Shown here in pieces: positions 9,196 through 18,674 of a stretch of 64,000 nt of DNA; position 1 is the first letter of the stretch; each line of letters starts with the position of its first letter. Under the pieces are notes generated by a model. That model did not search any database. It had not been told where the DNA came from and saw nothing but the letters and a program-made list of their open reading frames with translations. Source of the DNA: Portulaca oleracea (Eukaryota; Streptophyta; Magnoliopsida; Caryophyllales; Portulacaceae); assembly GCA_029582165.1 (NCBI GenBank), contig CM055881.1, positions 21,536,594 through 21,600,593 on the forward strand, read 5' to 3'. Both the position numbers and the translations under genes were made by a program.

Positions 9196-9560
9196 ACCGC
9201 TTATGCTTATATTTGATTATTTTATGCTTTCCCTTTTAATTAGTAAAATATAAAAATGTATCGAAAAAGATGTACTTCTTTTATTATTGATGAAATGCAA
9301 GAAGTAATTATTTTACATCTTTATTTTACAAGAATCGTACAAGCTAAACAAGGACCGACTTGACACAACTGGGAAAGGAGATGGAGAAAAAGAGAAGACA
9401 ACAATGGAAGAGTAAGCCGCTTATGCTTGTATTTTATTATTTGATGTTGTCCTTTTGATTAGTAAAATATAAAAATGTAATCTAAAAAAATGTACTTTTA
9501 TTATTAATGAAATGCAAGAGGTAATTATTTTACATCTTTATTTTACAAAAGTTCTACATG
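9131..9560 (+). repeat. 220-bp tandem duplication
   Basis: AGGACCGACTTGACACAA begins at 9131 and again, slightly changed, at 9351. The two ~210-220-bp copies stay alignable to about 9335 and 9555 and share AGTAAAATATAAAAATGTA and ATTTTACATCTTTATTTTAC. Copies differ by several substitutions and small indels, so the duplication is not recent. It duplicates the end of the decayed gene, including the KEKTTMEE-type tail. Confidence 0.85.
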
Positions 9561-10076
9561 CTATGGATGTCTTCTCTTGAATCTCCTTCTTCGATCATCA
9601 AATCTTCAAAAGAGATCTTCAATACTCTCCTTTTGCCTAACCCGCCCTAAAGGGTTTTCAAGTTAGTCCCTCATTTTTCTTTTGCCCGGCTTGTCTCAAT
9701 GAGATTTTCAAACTGGCCCCTCTATAGTTTATCACTCCTTTTTTCATTCTCTCTTTTTTTTCTTTTTTTTCTTTCTTTGCAAACGACCTGTGGACAGTTC
9801 GGTTAGAGACATGAGACTATGACCAGACATGAGGAGGTCGTCACCCCTCCCTTCCCCTAATTGTTTTTTTATATATATTTATAAAATTATATTATGGATG
9901 TTTGCTTCATAAATCTTCATGGAATTCAACCTTATCCATATATACCAATTGCAATTTTTTATAATAATTTTTCTATAAATTTATTGTGAATCTTTATTTT
10001 TCATTACACATATTTTTACTCAATGGAGTGAATTTTTGTGTAGTCTAATGAATATTTTATCATTTTGAAAATGTCA
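9561..10076. other. AT-rich intergenic DNA, no gene seen
   Basis: The stretch contains T-rich and pyrimidine-rich low-complexity sequence near 9740-9780 and nothing recognisable as coding. Its last five bases, with 10081, form the left target duplication of the copia element. Confidence 0.5.
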
Positions 10077-10081
10077 TAAAC

Positions 10082-10714
10082 TGTTGGGTTAATTGTGTGG
10101 AGCCCAAATTATTATTTTGGTGGAAAGACTTTTGGAAAGCCAAAATTATACTTGGTGGGCAAGTTTCATATAATATTGAAAATCTTCCAAGATTGTGTTC
10201 ATTGAGGAAAGATATTATATAAAGTGAAAAATATTATATTTGTTACCAAATTGTGATGAGGCAATCACATAAAAATATAATATTACTTTGGAATATAGTA
10301 TCAAATTATTAGGAAACACATGTTTTTGGAAAGTTAATATTATTATTAACCGGAATATTATGTTGTAGTCTTGGCTATAAATAGGACCTAGGTGTTAGGT
10401 TTATTTGTAAAACAATTGATAATGTTTCATCTTATACCACAAGAGATTGACCTGTAATCTCTGTGTCCCTAAGTGAGTTGTGTGAGGCTCATCTGTGAGT
10501 GTTGAGTTCTCAGGTTGTAACTCTAGGGAGGTTGTGAGAGATTGTGGAGGTCTGGGAATATCTGAAACACTGTTGTAATCCTCTTATAGTGCATCGTTCG
10601 TCGTTTTTTTTTCCCCGTTTGGGTTTTTCCACATTAATTCCTTGTGTTGAATCTTTATTTATTTTTCGCCCTTATTATTGTTTGTCTGCTAAGTACGTCC
10701 TGAGAATCCTAACA
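10082..10714 (+). repeat. Copia LTR 1 (original 5' LTR)
   Basis: 633 bp, starts TGTTGGGTTAATTG and ends CCTAACA, with TATA box CTATAAATA at about 10375. It is followed after 2 bp by the primer-binding site. Together with LTR 7 it carries TAATTGTGTGG and ATATTACTTT, whereas LTRs 2-6 carry TAATGGTGTGG and ATAATACTTT. This marks LTR 1 and LTR 7 as the original pair. Confidence 0.95.
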
Positions 10715-10716
10715 AA

Positions 10717-10728
10717 TGGTATCAGAGC
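10717..10728 (+). other. Primer-binding site (initiator tRNA-Met type)
   Basis: TGGTATCAGAGC two bases after LTR 1 matches the 3' end of plant initiator tRNA-Met and would prime minus-strand cDNA synthesis. In the other five units the same place reads TTGTATCAGAGG (TCTATCAGAGG in unit 5), so only unit 1 keeps a perfect site. Confidence 0.95.
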
Positions 10729-10766
10729 TTTGGTTGGAGCATGGTTGATCTACAGACTAAGAAGCA

Positions 10767-11675
10767 ATAGCGGGCGCAATTGTGAAGATTCCTGAATTCG
10801 ATGGGAAAGACTACGCATGGCGGAGGATGTGCGTTGAGGATGTGCTCCACCAGCAAAGGTTGCATCTTGCGATGGGTGATAAGCCAAAACAGATGGAACA
10901 GAAGGATTGGGAAGAGCTTGTGGGTCAGGCATTCAGTACAGTCAGGCTGACGCTAGCTCGGAACGTGGCTTTCAACGTCAAAGATCAGAAAACGACGAAT
11001 GATCTGCTCGAGGCCTTGCAAAACACATATGAGGAGTCTTCGCCGGTGAACAAGGTGTATGTTTTACGTCGTTTGTGTGAATTTAAGATGCAAGAGTCTG
11101 GTGATATGCATGATAATATGAATGAGTTCAATATAATACTATCGAAGTTAACCTCTGTGGGATTTAATTTCGACGATGAGATGAATGTTAACATACTATT
11201 GGCTACCCTACCTAAGTCTTGGGAAAATTTCGTGACTTCTGTAACTTCTTCAACTAAGAAGGGTGAGAAACTGAAGTTTGGGGAAATTAGAGAGTTTGTC
11301 CTGAATGAAAATATTCGTAGGAAAGATTCCGATGTGTCTGAGTCTTCGGGGAATGGTTTGACTGTCAGGGGTAGGAGGAATAGGTGAAATTCAGGAGTCG
11401 GGGTCGATCAAAATCTAGAGGTCATTTTCGTAGGGATTGACCCAAACCTAAGAAGAGCAGCCATAATGACCAGGACTCTGTATATTCTGTTGAGGAATTT
11501 TGTGATGCCCTAACTGTTAGTGTTGACAAGTCAGAAGGGGGTTGGGTGATAGATTCGGGTGCTTCGTTTCACTCTTCGTTTAGCAAGGAGGCATTTAACA
11601 ATTTTGTGAGTGGGAGGTTTGGCAAGGTTAGGCTTGCAAACGGTCACAACCTAAAGGTGCTAAGAAGAGGTGATG
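10767..11675 (+). pseudogene. Copia unit 1: gag and start of protease (interrupted by Athila)
   Basis: The position of the ATG in other units reads ATA (10767-10769). The frame then encodes EFDGKDYAWRRMCVEDVL, TVRLTLARNVAFNVKD, ESSPVNKVYVLRRLCEFKMQ and FNIILSKLTSVGFNFDDE, the UBN2-type gag domain of copia elements. It ends at TGA 11385-11387. Relative to other units about 40 bp containing most of the zinc knuckle are missing at 11425, between two GAGGTC words. A second frame resumes with GGWVIDSGASFHSSFSKEAF, the copia protease active site (DSGA), up to the Athila insertion. The rest of unit 1 lies at 38003-38562. Confidence 0.85.
11671..11675 (+). other. Target-site duplication TGATG, left copy (Athila)
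   Basis: TGATG precedes the Athila LTR here and follows its 3' LTR at 37998-38002. The uninterrupted copia units read GGTGATGTGAACATT at the same place, confirming the insertion point inside unit 1. Confidence 0.9.
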
Positions 11676-12972
11676 TGATAAGTGCATTATTTGCACTTAT
11701 TTTTAGGTATTTTAGAAGCATAATCATGGTGATTTTTGGCTAAAAAGGTGTTTAATCTTCCCTATTTCTCTATTTACACTTGGTCTTTGCGTTTTTGGCA
11801 TTTATTTTCAGGTTTAGAGTTAAAAAGGTGATTTTTGGAGCAAATTTGGTAAGGCCAAGGGTACCACGGGCATCAACTACTGTTGATAGGACCGTGGTAA
11901 AAATTTCAGCAAGAAACGAGTAGAAAATGAGACAGTACAACCACGGCCGCTCAGGTGACAGCCACGGACCGTGGTTGGAGCTGTTTTCTCGCTGCGGCAG
12001 TTATTTTAGTAGAGATAACCGGGGAAAAGAGGGGGAACGCGGTTATCACTGAGTCTGGGCGAGAAAGATAGATTAGAGAGAGGAATTCCTCACCAAAAAC
12101 ACCTCCATTCATCAAGAATCAATTCGAAGGCATTGAAGATTTGGAATTCGAGAAGAAGCACGCAACACTCTTGTGAAGTTCTTGAGAGAATCCTACGAAT
12201 TTCTCCCTAGTGTTTGCTTTACTCTTCTCACTTTCTCTTCCTTAATTCTAGAATTGATTACCATGTTTAGAACGTATTACTTGTTTTCAATGAATACTTG
12301 TGAGTAGATTTCGTTCTTTCTAGGGTTTTATGAACCATCAATATGGAGTTTGATTAGAAATGTTTTAGTTTGTACTTGAATTCTCAATTGAATCAATAGA
12401 AGGTTGTGTTTTTCTTGCTTACGAATGTTCTTAAGGCCTTGGATGTTTGTAATTCAGAAATTAACCTAAGAAGTACCGAAAGGTGAATTAGGGGAATTTG
12501 ACCACCAACCCTTCTACCTAGGCCTACGAAAGTTGAAAAAGGAGTAGTAGACTAGGGAATCATTAGATAACCCGACTTAGACCTTCAATTCGCTTTAACT
12601 CAAAAGGCATTTAAAGTTGTTGATTAGGTTAGCCAGGATAATTCTATTTAGCATCGAAAGGGCGATAGAATTTAGAGGTTATCGATTCTTGATTCGTTTG
12701 AGTTATTTTCTTGTGCGTGCTTTAATCTGGCTTCCAGACCTTGTTGTTAGGTGAGTAAAACCCTAGAAGTCTTCATCCATCGAATTACCTCGAGTTAATC
12801 CTTTCTAGTCCACTTTAGTTTTAGCTAGTTCATTAGAAGTCATAAACAATTCACCAACCCGATTGTCTTAGCAATCAAGTAGAGGGTTAGTTCACTGAGT
12901 TACTAGACCAAGTCCCTGTGGAATCGACCTTGACATTGCTACAATAGTACCTGTGCGCTTGCGGCCCTGTCA
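11676..12972 (+). repeat. Athila 5' LTR
   Basis: 1297 bp from TGATAAGTGCATTATTTGCA to CCCTGTCA. It matches 36691-37997 almost throughout. The main difference is at about 11890-12040, where the palindromic CCACGGGC-T-GCCCGTGG present in the 3' LTR is degraded. Confidence 0.95.
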
Positions 12973-12978
12973 AGTTTT

Positions 12979-12996
12979 TGGCGCCGTTGCCGGGGA
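12979..12996 (+). other. Primer-binding site (tRNA-Asp type) of the Athila element
   Basis: TGGCGCCGTTGCCGGGGA six bases after the LTR end is the primer site used by Athila-group elements, complementary to the 3' end of a plant tRNA-Asp. Confidence 0.93.
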
Positions 12997-13125
12997 CTTT
13001 GTCCCTAGTAGCCATTAAGCAAAGACTCTTAGATTGACTAAGCTATTTTTTTTTTCTTTCTTTTTCTTTCCTTTACTTGTGATTGATTGTGTCTCATTTC
13101 TTGTTTTGCTAGGTACTCTTGGTGT

Positions 13126-14376
13126 ATGCAAAAATCTCCGGAATTTGAGTTTGATCCCGAGATTGAACGCACTTTCCATTCTCGGAGAAAGAGGCTGCGA
13201 ACAGAGAAAGCTAGCAAGAAGCAAGAAGAGGAGTCTACATCACAATCGAAAATGGCCGGTGGAGAAGCACAACCGAAGATATTGGAACAATACATGGCCC
13301 CAAATGTCACAGATCCTCCCACGGCCATCAACCCTCCCAACATCGCCAACAATGATTTTGAGCTGAAGAATTCCTTGATTAATATGGTCAAAGCTTCGCC
13401 ATTTCGTGGTCACCCTAGTGAGGACCCCAACCGACACCTTCGTATCTTTCGCCAGGCATGCGATATGTTCAAGGCGAACGGGGCTTCACCGGATGCAATA
13501 AAGCTGCGGTTGTTTCCGTTTTCCTTGGAGGATCGAGCATGGGAGTGGCTAGACTCTTTTCCGCCGAACTCCATCACCACTTTTGATCAGATGGCGAGCG
13601 CATTTCTTAACAAATATTTCCCGCCAAGTAAGCTGACAAGCCTCCGCAACCAAATTTCCACCTTCGTCCAAGAGCCGGATGAGAACCTGTACGAGGCTTG
13701 GGAAAGGTTCAAGGATCTACTTCGTCGGTGTCCACATCATGGTCTTGAGCCATGGGTGCCCATCCATGCCTTCTACAATGGAGTGGATGATCAGTTCAGG
13801 GCGATGATTCTTGCAGCAGCTGGGGGGAACATCATGAACAAAGCGGTCGATGACCTCTATTCTTTGATCGAGCAAATGGCGTCCAACAGTCACCAATGGT
13901 CCAAGCCCCGTTCCTCGAGAACGGGAGGTAAGTATGATGTCGATGCCATTTCTGTTTTGACTGCTAAAATAGATGATGTGACTCAGAAGATAGACCGTTT
14001 GCATGTAAATTCCAATCCTCCTCTACCGTGTGCTTCTTGTAATTCATTTGAGCATGAGACCTTGTTTTGTCCTGTTGGGTTAGCTAGTCCCGAGACCTCG
14101 GACCAGACCAATTATATTGGAAACCCAAGACAGAACTTTGACCCATACTCTAATGTCTACAACCCGGGGTTTAGATCTCATCCTAATTTTTCCTATCGGA
14201 ATAACAATCCCACGGGACCGCACCAACAACAACAGACCCAAAGACCACCTGGTTTCCAAAGACAACTAACCAACCCCTACAACCATATGTTCCACCAATG
14301 CCTTCCAGTCAGGCTCTTGGGTTCGTCGAGGCTGGGGTTGGGGTTGGGCTTGTTGATGATGTTGCTGAGAATGTAG
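13126..14376 (+). pseudogene. Athila gag
   Basis: The first ATG of the frame is at 13126 (the open frame extends upstream to 13087 without an ATG). The capsid region shows NPNRHLRIFRQ-type sequence, LRLFPFSLEDRAWEWLDSF, FLNKYFPPSKLTSLRNQI, LYEAWERFKDLLRRCPHHG and IHAFYNGV, the standard Athila gag order. A CX2CX4HX4C knuckle, CASCNSFEHETLFC, is complete. A Q/P-rich stretch follows. The frame breaks near 14290 and the protein continues in the next frame. It would assemble cytoplasmic particles around element RNA. Confidence 0.85.
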
Positions 14377-14741
14377 TTGATGTTGAGAATGTTGTGAATG
14401 ATGTGAATGCTGATGTGAGTAATGATGTGCATGGAGAGGTAAATGTGCCTCCTAAAGAACCTGTGATTGATGTTGATGTGCAAGTTGAGAAAGAAGTTTC
14501 TAAGGATGCAACAAAAGTTCCCCAAAGAGTTTACACTCCACCCTTGCCTTTCCCTCAAAGATTGGCTAAGGCTAAAAGTGATAAGCAATTTGGGAAGTTC
14601 TTGGAGGTCCTCAAGAAACTTCATATTAACATTCCATTCATCGATGCCCTGTCTCAAATGCCTTCCTACGCTAAATTTTTGAATGAAATTTTGACAAACA
14701 AGAGGAAGTTGGAAGAGCATGGCATCGATTTTGAACAGTAG
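14298..14741 (+). pseudogene. Athila gag C-terminal region / linker to protease
   Basis: This continues gag in another frame. It is Val/Asp-rich, then TPPLPFPQRLAKAKSDKQF, GKFLEVLKKLHINIPFIDAL and QMPSYAKFLNEIL, a block that in Athila elements always lies between gag and protease. It ends at TAG 14739-14741, and protease begins in a third frame almost immediately. Confidence 0.75.
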
Positions 14742-15091
14742 TGCCGTGCTCAAAAATAAGCTTCCGGCTTAAGGATCCCGGTAGCTTCACCATTCCTTGT
14801 GAAGTTGGAAATATTTCCATAGACCGTGCATTATGTGATCTTGGTTCTAGTGTGAGTCTTATGCCCCTCTCTTTGTCCCAAAAGCTTGGTATGGGTGAAC
14901 TAAAGCCCACTACCATTTCCCTCCACTGGCCGATCGACGGCCAAGTTTCCCACAGAATTTTAGAGGATGTCCCTATTAAGTTGGGTAGCTTCTTTGTTCC
15001 CGCTGACTTTGTTATCCTAGAGATGGAGGAAGACACCCGCATTCCATTATTCTTGGTAGACCTTTCATGGCTACTACGGGTGTTGCATTGA
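14741..15091 (+). pseudogene. Athila aspartic protease
   Basis: It contains GSFTIPCEVGNISIDRALCD followed by LGSSVSLMPLSL, the Athila version of the retropepsin site where DTGA is DLGS/A. ELKPTTISLHW and VPADFVILEMEED follow. A shift near 15055 breaks the conserved LGRPF(L/M)AT end of the domain, which can still be recognised in pieces (PFMATTG). It is not functional as read. Confidence 0.8.
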
Positions 15092-15491
15092 TGTGAAAAA
15101 TGGTAGGATGTCCTTTAGTATAGGAGGTGAGAAAGTGAGTTTAATTTGTTTGAAGTCGCTAAATTCCTGCATTTTCTCGATGATTGTTTTAGAGTGGATA
15201 TCATTGATTCCATTCTTAGGGAAGATAGCACTAACATTCGCTCTCACGATCCTCTTGAGCTTTGTTTGTTGTCTAACAAGAAACCCAGGATCACGATCCC
15301 GAGGTTGCCCATTGTGTGAAGCTCTTGCAGGCATCCCCAGAAGTTCCACCAACGCTGGAAACGGTGGAGGCACTAGAGGTTGAAAGCAAAAACAAGCAAG
15401 CTTCGAGCGAGAGGAAGCACCAAAGGTAGAACTGAAACCTCTCCCTTCTTCCCTAAGGTATGAATTTCTTGGCCCCGATTCCTCTTATGAA
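15092..15491 (+). pseudogene. Athila protease-RT connector, frameshifted
   Basis: Pieces such as VKNGRMSFSIGGEKV, FLHFLDDCFRVDIIDSIL and KPLPSSLRYEFLGPDSSYEV can be read in alternating frames. The last motif is the standard lead-in to the Athila RT domain. Several single-base indels and a stop are present. Confidence 0.6.
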
Positions 15492-16352
15492 GTGATTGTG
15501 AATGCAAACTTGAATGATGCTGAGATTGATTCATTGTTGAGAGTCCTTAGGTCGCATCGTAAGGCCATTGGCTATACCATAGATGACCTTAAAGGAATTA
15601 GTCCCTCATTTTTCATGCATAGGATTTTGATGGAAGATGATTATAAACCCACCATTCAAAGTCAAAGAAGGTTAAACCCTAACATGAAAGAGGTGGTGAA
15701 AAAAGAGGTCTTGAAATTACTTGATGCTGGGATTGTCTACCCTATTTCTGATAGTGAGTGGGTTAGCCCGGTGCATGTTGTGCCTAAGAAAGGGGGGATG
15801 ACTGTGGTGAAAAATGAGAATAATGAGTTGATTCCTACCAGATCATACGGGGTGGAGGATGTGTATTGATTCGCAAGTTGAATGATGCCACCAGAAGACC
15901 ATTTCCCTCTCCTTCATTGACCAAATGCTTGAAAGATCGCGAATAATTCATTCTTTTGTTATCTAGATGGGTATTCCGGGTTTTTCCAAATCCCTATCCA
16001 CCCTAGTGATCAGGAAAAGACCACCTTTACATGTCCTTACGGTACATTTGCCTATAGGAGAATGCCATTTGGGTTGTGTAATACACCCGCTACTTTTCAA
16101 CGATGCATGATGGCTATTTTCTCTGATTTTATTGAGGACATTATGGAGGTGTTTATGGATGATTTTTCAGTCTATGGAAATTCTTTTGATCATTGTTTAA
16201 GAAATCTTGCTAAAGTGTTGTCTCGATGTGAAGAAGTGAATTTGGTTTTGAATTGGGAGAAGTGCCATTTCATGGTACAAGAGGGTGTAGTCCTTGGTCA
16301 TGTTGTGTCAAGTAAAGGCATTGAGGTTGACAACGCAAAGGTTGGTGATTGA
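15492..16352 (+). pseudogene. Athila reverse transcriptase
   Basis: The first part (15492-15869) reads LRSHRKAIGYTIDDLKGISP, RRLNPNMKEVVKKEVLKLLD and YPISDSEWVSPVHVVPKKGG. The central part between about 15845 and 16060 has at least three small deletions. The palm resumes with FAYRRMPFGLCNTPATFQRC and the catalytic box FMDDFSVY, then LNWEKCHFMVQEGVVLGH. The two catalytic aspartates are present, but the polypeptide cannot be continuous. Confidence 0.85.
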
Positions 16353-16960
16353 AAAATTACCACCTCCAACTTCTGTTAAGGGTGTTGGGAGTTTTCTTGG
16401 ACACGTTGGTTTCTACCGACGGTTCATAAAAGATTTTTCGAAAATTGCTAGACCTCTCACCCGATTGCTTGTCAAAGATGTGCCTTTTGAATTTGATGAT
16501 GTTTGCTTGAGTGCTTTCAACAGGTTGAAAGAAGCTTTGATCACTGTGCCTATTATGCAAGCCCCGGATTGGAGTTTACCGTTTGAAGTGATGTGTGATG
16601 CGAGTGATTACGCATTGGGGGCTGTTTTAGGGCAAAGAAGAGATGGCAAGCCTTTCGCCATCTATTATGCGAGCCGAACTCTGGATGAGGCTCAAGTCAA
16701 CTACGCCACCACAGAGAAGGAGTTCTTGGCGGTCGTTACTGGAGAAGTTTCACCATACTGATCAACTCCAAGGTGATTGTGTTCACCGATCATGCCGCCA
16801 TTCGACACTGATGAAGAAGTGGACTCTAAACCTCGGCTCATTCGGGTGTTATTACTCCAAGAGTTTGATTTGGAAATTCGACAAGCCCGGACAGAAACGT
16901 GGTGGCCGATCATCTCTCTCGATTGGAGGATGTTCGAAGGAGAAGCTCCTATTGATGATT
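16294..16960 (+). pseudogene. Athila RT thumb and RNase H
   Basis: The frame 16294-16761 gives VGSFLGHVGFYRRFIKDFSK, FEVMCDASDYALGAVLGQ, YYASRTLDEAQVNYATTEKE and FLAVV. These contain the first Asp and the Glu of the Ty3/gypsy RNase H active site. After a frameshift at about 16740, fragments VIVFTDH and NVVADHLSRLE, the end of RNase H, appear in other frames up to 16930. Confidence 0.8.
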
Positions 16961-17190
16961 CTTTCCTAAGAGAAGCTCATGGCCGTGTACCCCATTCATT
17001 CCATGGTATGCCGACTACGCCAATTATCTTGTGTGTGGAGTGTTGCACCGGACTTATCATATCAACAAAAGAAGAGGTTCCTATTCGAGGTGAAGAGCTT
17101 TGTTTGGGAAGAACCACTTCTTTCAAGCTATGTGCCGATGGGGTTTAATGAGATGCATTCCAGAGGAAGAAGTTCAAGGGTGCTACATCA
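16961..17190 (+). pseudogene. Athila RNase H-integrase connector
   Basis: Fragments in different frames, including [37 protein letters not shown] and VLHHCH, correspond to the connector and the beginning of the integrase HHCC region. Several frame changes occur. Confidence 0.6.
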
Positions 17191-17874
17191 TTGCCATTCC
17201 ACGACCTATGGTGGACATTTCGACCGATAAAACCGCTTAAGATCTTGCAAGTCGGCTTATCACCGACCCTCACCAAGGATGCAAGGGAGTATGTGCTAGC
17301 ATGTGATCGTTGTCAACGGATGGGTAACATTTCCAAGAGGCACGAGATGCCCCAAAGCGGAATTCTTGAGGTTGAGCTCTTCGACGTGTGGGGGATAGAC
17401 TTTATGGGTCCTTTCCCTCCATCTCACAAGAACCTCTACATCCTTGTTGCTGTGGATTACGTATCCAAATGGGTGGAGGCGATTGCATCTCCGACGAATG
17501 ACTCAAGGGTCGTCATCAAATTCCTCAAGAAGAACATTTTCGCTCGATTTGGCACTCCTAGAGCCTTATTGAGCGATAACGGCACCCATTTTCGTAACCA
17601 GCCGCTAGAAACTCTCCTAAAGAAGTACGGGGTGTTCCATAGGGTGGCAACACCTTACCATCCTCAAACAAGCGGGCAAGTAGAGCTTTCGAATAGGGAG
17701 TTGAAGAGCATTCTTGAGAAGACGGTTGACCGATCTCGAAAGGATTGGTCATTGAAGCTTGACGACGCCTTGTGGGCGTACCGCACGGCGTTCAAAACTC
17801 CCCTCGGCACCACTCCATTCCGGTTGGTGTATGGAACATCGAGCGTTTTGGGCTATCCGAACTCTGAATTTTGA
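17191..17874 (+). pseudogene. Athila integrase, zinc and catalytic domains
   Basis: [17 protein letters not shown] ends the HHCC zinc domain. The catalytic core shows [16 protein letters not shown] (first Asp), [20 protein letters not shown] (second Asp) and [16 protein letters not shown] (Glu), so the DDE triad is complete. [16 protein letters not shown] follows. About 30 bp of the [12 protein letters not shown] region are missing at ~17840 and shift the frame. This is the enzyme that would have joined LTR ends to target DNA. Confidence 0.87.
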
Positions 17875-18247
17875 TGCAAAGGCAACCGGTGAGAAGCGAA
17901 TGCTTCAATTGCAAGAACTGGAGGAATTGAGGTTGCAAGCTTATGAGAGTTCGAGGATATATAAGGAAACGACCAAAAAGTGGCATGACAAGTTCATCTT
18001 GCCAAAGAGGTTTAAGGCAGGAGACATGGTCCTTTTGTTTAACTCGAGATTGAGATTGTTTCCGGGAAAGCTGAAATCCCGGTGGTCCGGGCCATTCCAA
18101 GTTATGAAAGCATATCCCCATGGAGCTGTGGAAGTTTGGAGTGAGTCTACCGGCACATTCAAGGTCAACGGGCAGCGACTTAAGCCTTACATCACAGGCC
18201 AAATTGAGGAGAAGGCCGCATGTTATGTCCTCGCCAATCCCGTATGA
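17840..18247 (+). pseudogene. Athila integrase C-terminal domain
   Basis: The open frame reads [39 protein letters not shown], then LFNSRLRLFPGKLKSRWSGP, the GKLKSRWxGPF block typical of gypsy integrase C-termini, and VNGQRLKPYITG. It ends in TGA at 18245-18247. This stretch itself has no stops. Confidence 0.85.
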
Positions 18248-18669
18248 CTTGAGGTATGTATCGTCTAGCTTAAGACGTTAAATTAGCGCTTCTTGGGAGG
18301 CAACCCAAGCTTTTTAATTACTTTTCTTCCCCTTTTCATTATTTTTGTCTTTTATAGGAGTTTATCTTTCTTTCTTTTCATTTTCCTTCCCCTTTCCTAG
18401 TTTTTTCTTATTTTCCGTAGTTCATTTCATTTTCGTTTTGTTTCTTTTCTTTGATTTTTCTCTTGTTTTAACCGTGTTTCTCTTTTGTACAGTGTAAATT
18501 TTTGTGAGTATTTGTGAGTAAAAAAAAGAGAGAGAGTTTGAGGGATTGTAAAAGTGAGTTTGAGCAAGGAAAATTAGCATGGAGGAGTTGGTTTCTAGGG
18601 TGTTTTGATGGTTTAATGAGTGAAAAGTGTTTGAGTTAGAAAGAATGAAGAAAAAAATGAGAGTTTGTG
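18248..18669 (+). other. Athila post-pol untranslated region
   Basis: No ORF. It contains CTTCTTGGGAGGCAACCCAA, typical just after Athila pol, a long pyrimidine-rich stretch, and at 18577-18597 the words TTAGCATGGAGGAGTTGG. These resemble the polypurine tract next to the 3' LTR (GCATGGAGGGGTTG). The inner element interrupts this region at 18670. Confidence 0.7.
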
Positions 18670-18674
18670 GGAGT

